From JAFGCL01 sp964492335 (lineage in GTDB: Bacteria; Chloroflexota; Dehalococcoidia; UBA2247; RBG-13-53-26): a stretch of 64,000 bases of DNA. The translations under genes were made by a program, and so were the position numbers. The notes beneath the pieces were generated by a model that searched no databases, had not been told where the DNA came from, and was given only the letters and a program-made list of their open reading frames with translations. Location of the stretch: positions 1 through 64,000 of the forward strand of contig CAZBJX010000004.1 of NCBI GenBank assembly GCA_964492335.1, given 5' to 3'. Shown here piece by piece: positions 8,349 to 17,272 of the stretch (the stretch's first letter is position 1; each line of letters opens with the position of its first letter).

Positions 8349-11111
8349 ATGGAAACGAGCACCGCGGTGAGGCCGGCTGCCGGCGTCTTTGACCGGATTC
8401 GATGGGGCGCGCACCTGTGCCAGCTCTACGAGTCGGGCCAGGACGTCATCGATGTGCTGGTGCCCTTCTTCCGCAGGGGCCTGGAGGAGAACGCCCTTTG
8501 CCTGTGGCTGGCTCCCATGCCGTTGCGGCAGGAGGTCATGGAGGCGCTCAGGGAGGGCATCCCGCACCTGAACAAATACCAGCGGCAGGGGCAGATCCAG
8601 GCCATCCCTCATGCCGACTGGTACCTCCTTGACGGGAGGTTCAGTGTGTCAGCGGCCATCGGGAGCGCCGCCGGCGCCTTGAAGCAGGCGAAGCAGGCCG
8701 GCTTCAAGGGCATCTGGGCGGCCGGCGACACCAGCTGGCTGGACAGGAACGACTGGCCGGTCATGGTCGGGTATGAAGAGACGCTGTTCAACCTCATGGT
8801 GGATATCCCCACTGTTGCCCTTTGCACCTATCCCATCCAAATGGTGGGGGCAGCCGAGGCCCTGGACGTCTATCGCCTCCACCGGTCCGTGCTGGTCAAA
8901 CGGGGCGGAGAGTGGGGGATCGCCGAGAGCCTGGGACAGGCCATGGGCGAGAAGGCGCTTCGCGACAGCGAGAGGATCTACAAGGGCCTCTTCGACAGCA
9001 CCCTGAACGGGGTAGTGGTGCTCGACATCGAGACGCGGAAAGTGGTGATGGCCAATGCCGCCGTGGCCAGGGTCTTCGGATTCGCATCGCCGGATGAGAT
9101 GGTGGGCATGAACCCGCTGGAGCTCATCATAGAGGACAGGGAGCTCATCGAAGGGCTGCTGATTGACGGCCTGCTCAGCGCGGACATCAGGGAGGCCGTA
9201 GAGTTCAGGGCCGTGAGGCTGGACGGCAGCGATATCTGGGTGAGCGCCGCCGGCGTGAGGACACAGCACCAGGGGCGGCCGGCCGCGCTGCTCTCCATCC
9301 GGGACATAACGGAGCAGAGGAGGGCCGAGGCCGCGCTCCAGGAGTCACAGAGGCGGATGCAGTCCATCTTCGACAGCGTCGGAGATGGCATAGTGGTGCT
9401 GGACTCGGTGGGCCGGGTAACCGCGGCCAACCGCAGGATCAAGGACGTGGGGGGCTGGACCCTGGAGGACATCATGGGGAAGCCCTTCGACGAGATGGCC
9501 ATGTTCCGCCCTGAGGACATAGAGAAGATGGTCGACGTCTTCGTCCCGGTGATCTCCGGCAAGGCGTCGCCGATCATGGAAGTCAAGTGCGCCACCAAGT
9601 CCGGCGGAAGGCTGGACCTGGAGATCCGCGTCACCCCGCTGAAGAAGGACAATGACGTTGTGGGCATAATCGCTGTCCTCAGGGACATCACTGAGAGGCG
9701 GCGGGCGGAGGAGGGCCTCCGGGAGTCGGAACAGAAGAACCGGCTTCTGGTGGAGAATACGAATGAAGGCATAGTGGTGGTCCAGGACGGACGGGTGGTC
9801 TTCGCCAACCGCAAGACCCTTCAGATCATGGAGCGCCTGGGCTACGCGCCGGAGGACCTCGAAGAGATACCACTGGAGATGTTCGTATACCCCGAAGACA
9901 GGCAGGCCTTCCTGGATGCCGGCAGGAGGTGGCTGGCAGGGGGGGATGACCTCAGCGGCCTGCACCAGTTCAGGGGCGTGGCCAGGAACGGCCAGATCAG
10001 GTGGATCGAGATCAATGCAGTGTTCCTCGAGTGGGACGGGAGGCCGGCTACTCTGGTCTTCCTGGATGACGTGACCAGCCGGAAGGATGCGGAGAGGGCC
10101 CTGGTCGAGAGCGAGGAGCGCTACCGGCTCCTGGCCGAGAACGTCAGCGACGTTATCTGGGTGACGGACCTCGACCTTCGGCCCACGTACATCAGCCCTT
10201 CGCTCAAGGGGCTGGTCGGCCCATTGGAGAAGGACCCTCACTACTCCAGCCTGGAGGATGCGATGGCCCCGGAGTCGGCCAGGAAGGTCCGCGACCTGCT
10301 GTCGGAGCTGCTGGCTTCAGGAAAGGACCACCTGGACGGCGGCCTTCCGCTGGAGCTGGAGATACTCCGCGGTGACGGCAGCTCCGTCTGGGTGGACACG
10401 ACGGCATCTATCATCCGCGATGAGTCCGGCCGCCCTGTCGAGCTCCTGGGCGTCCTGCGCAACATCACCCGGAGGAAGCAGGCCGAAGAGAGACTGCAGG
10501 AGAGCTTCCAGAAGCTGGAGAAGACGCTGACGGGCACCATTCAGGCCATCAGGGCCATGGTCGATACCAGGGACCGCTACACCTCCGGGCACCAGCAGCG
10601 GGTCACCGAGCTGGCCTGCGCTATCGCTGAGGCGATGGGGCTGTCCAAGGAGCGGATACAGGCTGTCCACGTGGCAGGGCAGCTGCACGATGTGGGCAAG
10701 ATAACGCTGCCGACGGAGATCCTGACCAAGCCCGGGCGGCTGAATGAGATTGAGTTCGCCATGATTCGGACCCACCCCAAGGCGGGCTTCGATATCCTCG
10801 AGTCCATCGATTTCCCCTGGCCAATCGCCAGGATGGTGCTGCAGCATCACGAGCGGCAGAACGGCAGCGGCTATCCCGGGGGGCTGCGCGGGGATGACAT
10901 CCTGACGGAGGCCAGGATAATCGCTGTGGCTGACGTGGTGGAGGCCATGTCCTCACACCGCCCCTACCGTCCGGCCCTGGGCGTCGACAAGGCCCTGGAC
11001 GAGATAAGGCGCAACAGGGGGACCCTCTATGACCCGGAGGCCGCCGACGCCTGCGTGAGCATCTTCGAAGAGGGTCAGTTCGCGTTCAAGGACGAGCCGG
11101 CAGCCCCGTAG
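8349..11111 (+). CDS. MEDS-PAS(x4)-HD-GYP signalling protein (predicted c-di-GMP phosphodiesterase)
   Basis: 920 aa, cytoplasmic, no membrane segment. Residues ~15-190 resemble the MEDS sensory domain (WGAHLCQLYES, GIWAAGDTSWL). Four PAS domains follow, each ending in an R-x-I/D-x-T-x-R-[KR]-x-A-E junction (around 205-325, 330-450, 455-575 and 580-705). The C-terminal ~190 residues are an HD-GYP domain with LHDVGKITLP, HHERQNGSGYPGGL and ARIIAVADVVEAM, so the metal His-Asp pair and the GYP motif are intact. Expected activity is hydrolysis of cyclic di-GMP under PAS/MEDS ligand control. The start is the ATG just before the MEDS similarity; its Shine-Dalgarno is weak. It faces another HD-GYP gene tail to tail. 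Confidence 0.85.
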   Translation: METSTAVRPAAGVFDRIRWGAHLCQLYESGQDVIDVLVPFFRRGLEENALCLWLAPMPLRQEVMEALREGIPHLNKYQRQGQIQAIPHADWYLLDGRFSVSAAIGSAAGALKQAKQAGFKGIWAAGDTSWLDRNDWPVMVGYEETLFNLMVDIPTVALCTYPIQMVGAAEALDVYRLHRSVLVKRGGEWGIAESLGQAMGEKALRDSERIYKGLFDSTLNGVVVLDIETRKVVMANAAVARVFGFASPDEMVGMNPLELIIEDRELIEGLLIDGLLSADIREAVEFRAVRLDGSDIWVSAAGVRTQHQGRPAALLSIRDITEQRRAEAALQESQRRMQSIFDSVGDGIVVLDSVGRVTAANRRIKDVGGWTLEDIMGKPFDEMAMFRPEDIEKMVDVFVPVISGKASPIMEVKCATKSGGRLDLEIRVTPLKKDNDVVGIIAVLRDITERRRAEEGLRESEQKNRLLVENTNEGIVVVQDGRVVFANRKTLQIMERLGYAPEDLEEIPLEMFVYPEDRQAFLDAGRRWLAGGDDLSGLHQFRGVARNGQIRWIEINAVFLEWDGRPATLVFLDDVTSRKDAERALVESEERYRLLAENVSDVIWVTDLDLRPTYISPSLKGLVGPLEKDPHYSSLEDAMAPESARKVRDLLSELLASGKDHLDGGLPLELEILRGDGSSVWVDTTASIIRDESGRPVELLGVLRNITRRKQAEERLQESFQKLEKTLTGTIQAIRAMVDTRDRYTSGHQQRVTELACAIAEAMGLSKERIQAVHVAGQLHDVGKITLPTEILTKPGRLNEIEFAMIRTHPKAGFDILESIDFPWPIARMVLQHHERQNGSGYPGGLRGDDILTEARIIAVADVVEAMSSHRPYRPALGVDKALDEIRRNRGTLYDPEAADACVSIFEEGQFAFKDEPAAP

Positions 11112-11180
11112 CGCCAGGGGCCCCCGCCGCATTCACCACCAGGCAGCCATGGGGGTCGGCTTCGCCGCCGGGCGAGGGGG

Positions 11181-12599
11181 TCAGACCTCGTCCCACTTGA
11201 AGCTGCGGTCCAGGAAGGTGTCCAGGCAGGCCTCGGCGACCCTGGGGTCGTAGAGCGTGGACTTGTTCCGGCTGATCTCCTTCAGAGCCGTCTCCAGGCC
11301 CAGGGCGGGGCGGTACGAGCGATGGAACGTCATGGCTTCCACCACGTCGGCCACCGCCAGTATTCGCGCTTCGATCCCGATCTCCTCTCCCCGCAGGTGC
11401 GCCGGATAGCCCGAACCGTCCAGCCGCTCGTGGTGCTGGACCACGATGTCGGCAATCGGCCAGGGGAATTCGATGCTCTTGAGCACGTTGTACCCGGACA
11501 GCGGGTGCGTCCTGATCAGGGAGAGCTCCAGGTCGTTGAGCCTGCCCGGCTTAATGAGTATCTCGGTGGGCACGAATATCTTGCCGAAGTCATGCAGCAG
11601 CCCGGCGACGCGAATGACCTGCACCCGGTCTATGGGCAGGTGCATCTCCCGGGCGATGGCGCCGGCCAGTTGCCTGACCCTCTTCTGGTGGCCCGCCGTG
11701 TACTGGTCTCTCATTTCCACCGTGAGGGAGATGGCCTCGATGACGCTCTCCACGGTGGACTCCAGCTTCCTGATGGTCTCGTGGGCCTGCTGGTCGGCGG
11801 CCCGGCGGCGGCTCACGTCCCGGTGGACGCCGCGATAGCCCGACAGTGCCCCGCTGGCGCTGCGGAACGGCAGACCGCTGGTCTCCAGGAAGACGGTCTG
11901 GCCGTTCTTGTGCAGGTTGGCCGTTTCCAGCCCATGAATGGGCTGCAGCGACGAGACCGCGTTGTTGATGACCCTCATCAGGCGGCGGGCTTCCGACAGG
12001 GACACGAAGTCAAAGGGGGTCCGGCCCAGCAGCTCTTCGGGGGTGTAGCCCAGCGTGTCGTATACCTGAGGGCTGATGTAGGTGTAGACGGCCCTGCAGT
12101 CGAACTCCCATATGATATCGCTGGTGGTTTCCACCAGGGCCCGGAAGCGGTCCTCTCGCCCGCTGGACGCGGTGGCGCTGAGCAGTCCGCGGCCGCTGTT
12201 GATCTCCCTGATGACCGCCACCACCCCGGCCACCTTGCCGTCAGTCAGCCACGGGCTGAGCTGCACCTCGACCCTGACCAGGAGGCCGGCGTTGATGCAG
12301 ACCTCCGTCTCAAAAGGAGGAAGCTCCAGGCCCGACAGCGTCCCCTTGAAGTGGTGCTCTATGGTGGCCAGGGCGCTCAGCGGAAAGAGGCGCAGCACCT
12401 CGAAGGACCGGCCGACGATCTCCTCCTCGGGGTAGCCCGAGAGCTGGAGAGTGGCCCTGTTGACGGCGATGACCCTGCCGCCGGAGTCGATCAAGGCCAG
12501 GCCGTCCCGGGCGGTGTTGAGGACCGCCTTCAGGCAATCATGGACCTCGGCCTGGTCGACTTCGCCGCCCGCCGCGGAGAAGTCACGCAGCATGGTCAC
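11181..12599 (-). CDS. PAS-PAS-HD-GYP protein (predicted c-di-GMP phosphodiesterase)
   Basis: 472 aa. Two PAS domains (~20-130 and ~150-270; the second has YTYISPQVYDTLGYTPEELLG) are followed by a coiled linker and an HD-GYP domain with LLHDFGKIFVP, HHERLDGSGYPAHL and ARILAVADVVEAM. Catalytic motifs are intact. The start is a GTG with AAGGAG nine bases upstream; ATG at 12593 is an alternative. The HD-GYP part is clearly paralogous to the convergent protein at 8349-11111 (shared DQYTAGHQ/DRYTSGHQ, SIEFPWPIA/SIDFPWPIA), so the pair arose from a common ancestor but carries different sensors. Confidence 0.87.
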   Translation of the reverse strand: MTMLRDFSAAGGEVDQAEVHDCLKAVLNTARDGLALIDSGGRVIAVNRATLQLSGYPEEEIVGRSFEVLRLFPLSALATIEHHFKGTLSGLELPPFETEVCINAGLLVRVEVQLSPWLTDGKVAGVVAVIREINSGRGLLSATASSGREDRFRALVETTSDIIWEFDCRAVYTYISPQVYDTLGYTPEELLGRTPFDFVSLSEARRLMRVINNAVSSLQPIHGLETANLHKNGQTVFLETSGLPFRSASGALSGYRGVHRDVSRRRAADQQAHETIRKLESTVESVIEAISLTVEMRDQYTAGHQKRVRQLAGAIAREMHLPIDRVQVIRVAGLLHDFGKIFVPTEILIKPGRLNDLELSLIRTHPLSGYNVLKSIEFPWPIADIVVQHHERLDGSGYPAHLRGEEIGIEARILAVADVVEAMTFHRSYRPALGLETALKEISRNKSTLYDPRVAEACLDTFLDRSFKWDEV

Positions 12600-12781
12600 C
12601 TGGCGTGTCTCCTTAGGGGAGTCTCACGGGCCGCATGCCCCGGTCTCCTCTTGATGATGGTCAAGCCAGAGTATATTCGGCGGCCGTCACTGCGGTGTCT
12701 CGACCCGTCTCGGGGCGGTCACATTATGCTCACCCGGGACACGTTGCGGGGCCCGGATGCGGGGGCGGCGCCGGTCAGGGT

Positions 12782-15193
12782 TCAGCCGGCCGCCTGGTGC
12801 CTGGCCTCCGAAGTGAGGGGCCGGGCCCCATCTATCCGCAGAGCGGGGCCAGTGATCCTGAACTCCCCCATGAGCCGCATGTCCTCACTGGAGGCCCCTA
12901 CCATGACATCGATGTTACCCGGCTCCACCACCAGCTCCATGCCGGCGTCCAGGAAGGCCAGCTGGGCAATCTTGAGAGAGAAGGTCACCGTGCGCGTTTC
13001 GCCCGGCTGCAGGTGCACCCGGCAGAACCCGGCCAGCTCCTCGACCGGGCGGGTGACGCAGGCCTCCCGGTCGTGGACGTACAACTGGACCACCTCGTCG
13101 CCCGGCAGCCGGCCCGCGTTCTTCACGTTGCAGGACACCTGCACTGTCCCGTTGCCATCCACATCCTCGGGGCTGATCCGGAGGCGGCTGTATTCGAAGG
13201 TGGTGTAGCTGAGGCCGAAGCCGAAGGGAAAGAGCGGGGTGGCGGGCATGTCCACATAACAGCCGGAGAACTGGGAGCGGCCCCCGGAGGGCTTGTGCCC
13301 ATGATACACAGGCACCTGGCCGACGCCGCGGGGGACGGATATCGGCAGTCTCCCGCCAGGCGCCGCCCGGCCGAAGAGCACCTCGGCCACGGCCCGCCCC
13401 CCTTCCAGGCCGGGGAGCCAGGCCAGAAGGATGCTCTCCACGTTCTCGGCGGCCCAGGAGATCGCCAGAGGGCGGCCGGTGACCAGGACCAGCACCACCG
13501 GTACGCCGGTGGCCTGCACCGCCTCCAGCAGCTCCTGCTGGGCGCCGGGCAGCTCCAGAGTGGCGCTGTCCCTGGTCTCCCCGCAGGTGCAGGTGCCGTC
13601 CAGGCCCGACTTGCCTCCCAGCACCAGGACGGCGACCCCGGCCCGGCGGGCGGCATCGACAGCCTCCGGGAAATCGCACCGGTCGCCGCCCTGGACGGGG
13701 CAACCCCGGGCATAGGTGACCTCCACGTCCCGGCCCGCCAGCGACCTGATAGCGTCGAGGATGCTGGGCGCATCGTAGTTGTCCCGGGCGAGCGCCTCCT
13801 CATCGTCCGGCTCCAGGAAATCACAGAAGGCGGTGGCGTGGTGACCGACGAAGCCGCCCAGCTCGACGGGGTCGATGCCGGCTTCCCTGGCCATGGACTG
13901 GAACGTCCCCACCACGCCTTCGGTGAAGCTCACGTAGTTGTAGTCCCCCAGCAGGCAGCGGATGCTGTCGGCCAGCGGGCCGATCACGGCGATGGACTTC
14001 CGGTCCGGGCCCAGGGGTAGGAGCCCATCCTGGTTCTTGAGCAGCGTCAGTGACTGCAGGGCCAGGCGGTGCGAGATGACACGCGCCTCCGGCCGGACGA
14101 AGGCTTCGGCGGTGCGGTCCGCGTCCACGAAGGGCTTCTCGAAGAGGCCCAGCCTGAACTTGGCCTCCAGCACCCGCCGCACCGAAGCGTCAATGGTGGC
14201 CTCATCCACCAGCCCCTTCCGGACTGCGGCGGACAGGTGGGCGTAGGCGGTGGCGGAGGGCAGCTCCACGTCCATCCCGGCGCGGATGGCCTGGACCCCC
14301 GCCTCCGGGAAATCCCGGGACACCCGGTGATAGTGGCTGGAGCTCTCGATGGCCATGTAGTCGGAGACCACCAGCCCCTGGAACCCCAGTTCACCGCGCA
14401 GGAGGTCCGTGAGTATCTCCCTGGACACGGTGCAAGGCATGCCATCGAGCTCGTTGTAGGCGTTCATCACGGAGGCCAGCCCGGCCTCGCGTATCGCGGT
14501 CTCGAAGGGCCGCGCGTAGACCTCTCGCAGCTCCCGGGGGGGAATGCGCGCGGGGGCCCAGTTGAGGCCCCCGTCGGAGCAGCCGTAGCCGATGAAGTGC
14601 TTGGCGGTGGCTATGACGCCTTCGGACAGGCGGTCGCCCTGCAGTCCCTGGACATAGGCCTTCCCCATGACGGAGGCCAGGTAGGGGTCTTCCCCGAAGG
14701 TCTCCTCCGTGCGCCCCCAGCGGGGATCACGGGTGATGTCCAGCACCGGCGCCAGCCCCTGGCGGGCGCCGGCAGCCACCATCTCCCGGCGGATGGCGTC
14801 GGTCATCCTGCGCACCAGCTCCGGGTCCCAGGTGGCCGCCAGGCCGATGGCCTGCGGGAAGACGGTGCCCTGCCGGGCCTGGTAGCCGCACAGGCATTCC
14901 TCGTGAAAGATGGCGGGGATGCCCAGGCGGGTGCTCTCCACCAGGAAGCGCTGGATGGCGTTCACTGCCCGGGCGGTCTCGGCCGGGGGATCAGGGCTCA
15001 TGCCGGCCAGCCGTGAGACCTGGCCGATGCCATGGGCCAGCACGGCCTTCATCCGTTCCGGCTCGTAGCCCGACGGGCCGAGCAGGTCGAAGTGCCAGCA
15101 GCCGCACAACTGCGCCACCTTCTCCTCCAGGGTCATGCGGGCAACAAGATCATCGATCCTCCGGGCTGCGGGCTGCGATGCGTCTTCGTACAT
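12782..15193 (-). CDS. Glycoside hydrolase family 3 beta-glucosidase/xylosidase-like enzyme
   Basis: 803 aa with the usual GH3 order: an N-terminal TIM-barrel domain (LAPVLDITRDPRWGRTEET, ATAKHFIGYG), the nucleophile Asp in LVVSDYMAIE, the alpha/beta sandwich domain (SLTLLKNQDGLLPLG) and a C-terminal fibronectin-III-like domain (FPFGFGLSYTTFEYS, GDEVVQLYV). There is no signal peptide, so it probably acts in the cytoplasm on imported oligosaccharides or glycosides. It stands alone; no sugar transporter is adjacent. Substrate cannot be fixed from sequence. Confidence 0.92.
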   Translation of the reverse strand: MYEDASQPAARRIDDLVARMTLEEKVAQLCGCWHFDLLGPSGYEPERMKAVLAHGIGQVSRLAGMSPDPPAETARAVNAIQRFLVESTRLGIPAIFHEECLCGYQARQGTVFPQAIGLAATWDPELVRRMTDAIRREMVAAGARQGLAPVLDITRDPRWGRTEETFGEDPYLASVMGKAYVQGLQGDRLSEGVIATAKHFIGYGCSDGGLNWAPARIPPRELREVYARPFETAIREAGLASVMNAYNELDGMPCTVSREILTDLLRGELGFQGLVVSDYMAIESSSHYHRVSRDFPEAGVQAIRAGMDVELPSATAYAHLSAAVRKGLVDEATIDASVRRVLEAKFRLGLFEKPFVDADRTAEAFVRPEARVISHRLALQSLTLLKNQDGLLPLGPDRKSIAVIGPLADSIRCLLGDYNYVSFTEGVVGTFQSMAREAGIDPVELGGFVGHHATAFCDFLEPDDEEALARDNYDAPSILDAIRSLAGRDVEVTYARGCPVQGGDRCDFPEAVDAARRAGVAVLVLGGKSGLDGTCTCGETRDSATLELPGAQQELLEAVQATGVPVVLVLVTGRPLAISWAAENVESILLAWLPGLEGGRAVAEVLFGRAAPGGRLPISVPRGVGQVPVYHGHKPSGGRSQFSGCYVDMPATPLFPFGFGLSYTTFEYSRLRISPEDVDGNGTVQVSCNVKNAGRLPGDEVVQLYVHDREACVTRPVEELAGFCRVHLQPGETRTVTFSLKIAQLAFLDAGMELVVEPGNIDVMVGASSEDMRLMGEFRITGPALRIDGARPLTSEARHQAAG

Positions 15194-15419
15194 GCGCCGT
15201 TCCTCCGCACAATCTCTGAGACAAACGCCCTAATGATATCGCACTTGCGTGCTGGAAGGAAGGCCCGGGCCGGCACTCCCAAAAGTTCCGCAACTTCTCC
15301 GGGCGGGGTGGGGGGGAGGGCGCGGGACCGGCCTTGCTGACGCTTGTTCTGGGGGATAGAGGGTGGGGGATCTGGGGCTGGGGGCGGGCATCAGCCAGTC
15401 CCCTCAGCCAGTCTCTCGC

Positions 15420-15563
15420 ATCGAAGACCTTCTCGATGTAGCGGCAGAACAGCCCCATCAGTACCGCGGCGTCCTTCCCGGGGAGCTGTCCTCGATCCAC
15501 TCGGTTCAACACCATCAACCGCTGCTGTTCCTTCTGATTCAACGAAATTGTCTCCTTCCTCAT
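15420..15563 (-). pseudogene. Truncated ISNCY/IS1202-family transposase (N-terminal fragment)
   Basis: The minus strand from 15563 reads MRKETISLNQKEQQRLMVLN and continues through DAAVLMGL, which matches, from memory, the N-terminal HTH start of ISNCY/IS1202-type transposases. After about 45 residues the similarity fades into unrelated low-complexity sequence running toward the GH3 gene. The catalytic part is missing, so this is a dead remnant. Confidence 0.6.
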
Positions 15564-15616
15564 AGGGTGACATTTTCACTGAACCATTGAGGGGTGTCAC
15601 AATCATAGAACTACCA
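15564..15616 (-). mobile_element. Upstream/terminal part of the IS relic
   Basis: This stretch resembles positions 1-52 in sequence and orientation, and it directly precedes the transposase fragment. Both copies are in the same direction, so they are direct repeats about 15.5 kb apart. Confidence 0.5.
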
Positions 15617-15625
15617 CACTCCAAA

Positions 15626-15655
15626 TTGACACGCCGTCGCGCGCTACCTTATGAT
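15626..15655 (+). promoter_or_regulatory. Strong promoter for the HMGCS-like/thiolase/SDR operon
   Basis: TTGACA at 15626-15631, an 18-bp spacer and TATGAT at 15650-15655. It lies just outside the IS remnant, leaving a leader of ~145 nt before 15809 in which I see no gene. The whole gene-free interval 15194-15808 otherwise holds only the IS relic. Confidence 0.65.
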
Positions 15656-15808
15656 AAGGGAGACTGGCATGAGACTGGACCTTGTACGCGCCCTGAGCAT
15701 GACCCCAGTGAAGCGGCGGCCCAGCAGTTTCTCTTCAGAGTCAGAACCCAGCGGCCTCTTCTCTAGTCTGGATTACGAAACCCCGGAAAGGAGCAAAGGA
15801 GCAGCAGT

Positions 15809-17239
15809 ATGGTAGGAATTGTCTCTTATGGTGCCTACATCCCCATGTACAGAATGAGCCGAGAAGTCATCGGCCAGGTCTGGGGCAAGTCCGCGGGCAA
15901 GGGCGAGAGGGCCATCGCCAATGTGGATGAGGACAGCATTACCATGGCGGTCGAGGCTGTCGTCGATGCCCTTACGGGCATGGATCGGCAGAAGATTGAT
16001 GGGATCCACTTCGCCTCGGTGAGCGCTCCCTACAGGGAGAAGCAGTCGGCCAGCATTGTGAAGGCGGCCGCCGACCTTCGCGACGATATCGAGAGCGTGG
16101 ACTTCGGCAACTCCATCAGGTGCGGGACCAACGCCCTGGGCGCCGCGGTCAATGCGGTCAAGGCAGGGGCGGCCAAGAAGGTGGCGGTAGTGGTCTCCGA
16201 CAACCGCGTGCCGGCGCCCAACTCCGATCTCGAGCCCAGATTCGGCGACGGCGCGGCCGCATTCATCATCGGGGACTCGGATGTGGCCGTGAGCGTGGAG
16301 GGCAACTACAGCCTGTCCAGCGAGTTCCTGGACACCTGGCTGAAGGCCAAGGACACGTACCACTGGACCTGGGAAGACCGTTTCATCAAGGACGAAGGGT
16401 GGGAGAAGATCCTGCCGGAGGCCATCAAGGGGGTCATGAAGAAATGCAACCTCGGCCCCAAGGACTTCGCCAAGGCGGTCTTCAACGGCGCCGATGCCCG
16501 CAGCCACGGCCAGGTGGCCCGCGCGGTGGGGCTGGACCCGAAGACCCAGGTGGTCACACCGCTGTTCGACTCGGTGGGGGACACCGGTTCGGCCACCGCC
16601 CCCATGACCCTGGTGCTGGCGCTGGAGGATGCCAAGCCGGGGGACAAGATCCTTTTCGCCAACTACGGGGACGGGGCGGATGCCTATGTCCTGCAGGTGC
16701 AGCCCCAGATAGACAAGGTCCGTGACAGGCGGGGGATCAAGAAGCACCTGGACTCCAAGGCCATGCTGGACAACTACGGCGTCTACCTGCGGATGCGCGA
16801 CATGATGGAGTGGGCGCCCAGCGTGCGTCCTCTCCGGCGGTCCCAGGTCTCTTTTGTCTGGCGGGAGAGGAAGGCCTTCTACGCCGCCTACGGGCAGAAG
16901 TGCCAGAAGTGCGGCGGCGTCCAGTATCCCCGGCAGCGGTCCTGCATGTACTGCCTGGTCGAGGACCAGTTCGAGCCGGTGAGGCTCTCAGATACGAAGG
17001 GCAAGCTGGTGACCTACAGCATCGATGAGCGCGCCAACGAGGTCATACTGCCCCTGATCAGGGGCGTGATCGATCTGGACGGCGGCGGCCGGTACTACTC
17101 GCAGCTGACCGACCGGGACCCGGCCAAGGTCGACGTGGGTATGCCCATAGAGCTGACCTTCAGGCTGTTCTTCGATGGCACCAGGGAGGGGACAGGCTTC
17201 CGCAACTACATGTGGAAGGCCCGCCCCGTCAGGTGCTAG
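15809..17239 (+). CDS. HMG-CoA-synthase-like condensing enzyme fused to a DUF35 zinc-ribbon/OB domain
   Basis: 476 aa. Residues ~1-330 resemble archaeal-type HMG-CoA synthase/KAS-III proteins (GIVSYGAYIP, RFGDGAAAFIIGDSD); the likely acyl-accepting Cys is in SIRCGTNALG. Residues ~345-476 form a DUF35 module: a four-Cys zinc ribbon (CQKCGG ... CMYC) followed by an OB-fold. In archaea these are usually separate proteins working with thiolase; here they are one chain. AAGGAG precedes the ATG. It is first in an operon with the thiolase (33-bp gap) and an SDR. It could make HMG-CoA or another branched beta-hydroxyacyl-CoA; product not determined. Confidence 0.75.
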   Translation: MVGIVSYGAYIPMYRMSREVIGQVWGKSAGKGERAIANVDEDSITMAVEAVVDALTGMDRQKIDGIHFASVSAPYREKQSASIVKAAADLRDDIESVDFGNSIRCGTNALGAAVNAVKAGAAKKVAVVVSDNRVPAPNSDLEPRFGDGAAAFIIGDSDVAVSVEGNYSLSSEFLDTWLKAKDTYHWTWEDRFIKDEGWEKILPEAIKGVMKKCNLGPKDFAKAVFNGADARSHGQVARAVGLDPKTQVVTPLFDSVGDTGSATAPMTLVLALEDAKPGDKILFANYGDGADAYVLQVQPQIDKVRDRRGIKKHLDSKAMLDNYGVYLRMRDMMEWAPSVRPLRRSQVSFVWRERKAFYAAYGQKCQKCGGVQYPRQRSCMYCLVEDQFEPVRLSDTKGKLVTYSIDERANEVILPLIRGVIDLDGGGRYYSQLTDRDPAKVDVGMPIELTFRLFFDGTREGTGFRNYMWKARPVRC

Positions 17240-17272
17240 GTTGCCGGATGATTGATGTAGGAGATAGAGGAG

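Noticed and set aside
15240..15420. Complete transposase gene
   Set aside because: Only the N-terminal ~45 residues look like a transposase; the remainder is unrelated and no catalytic residues are present.
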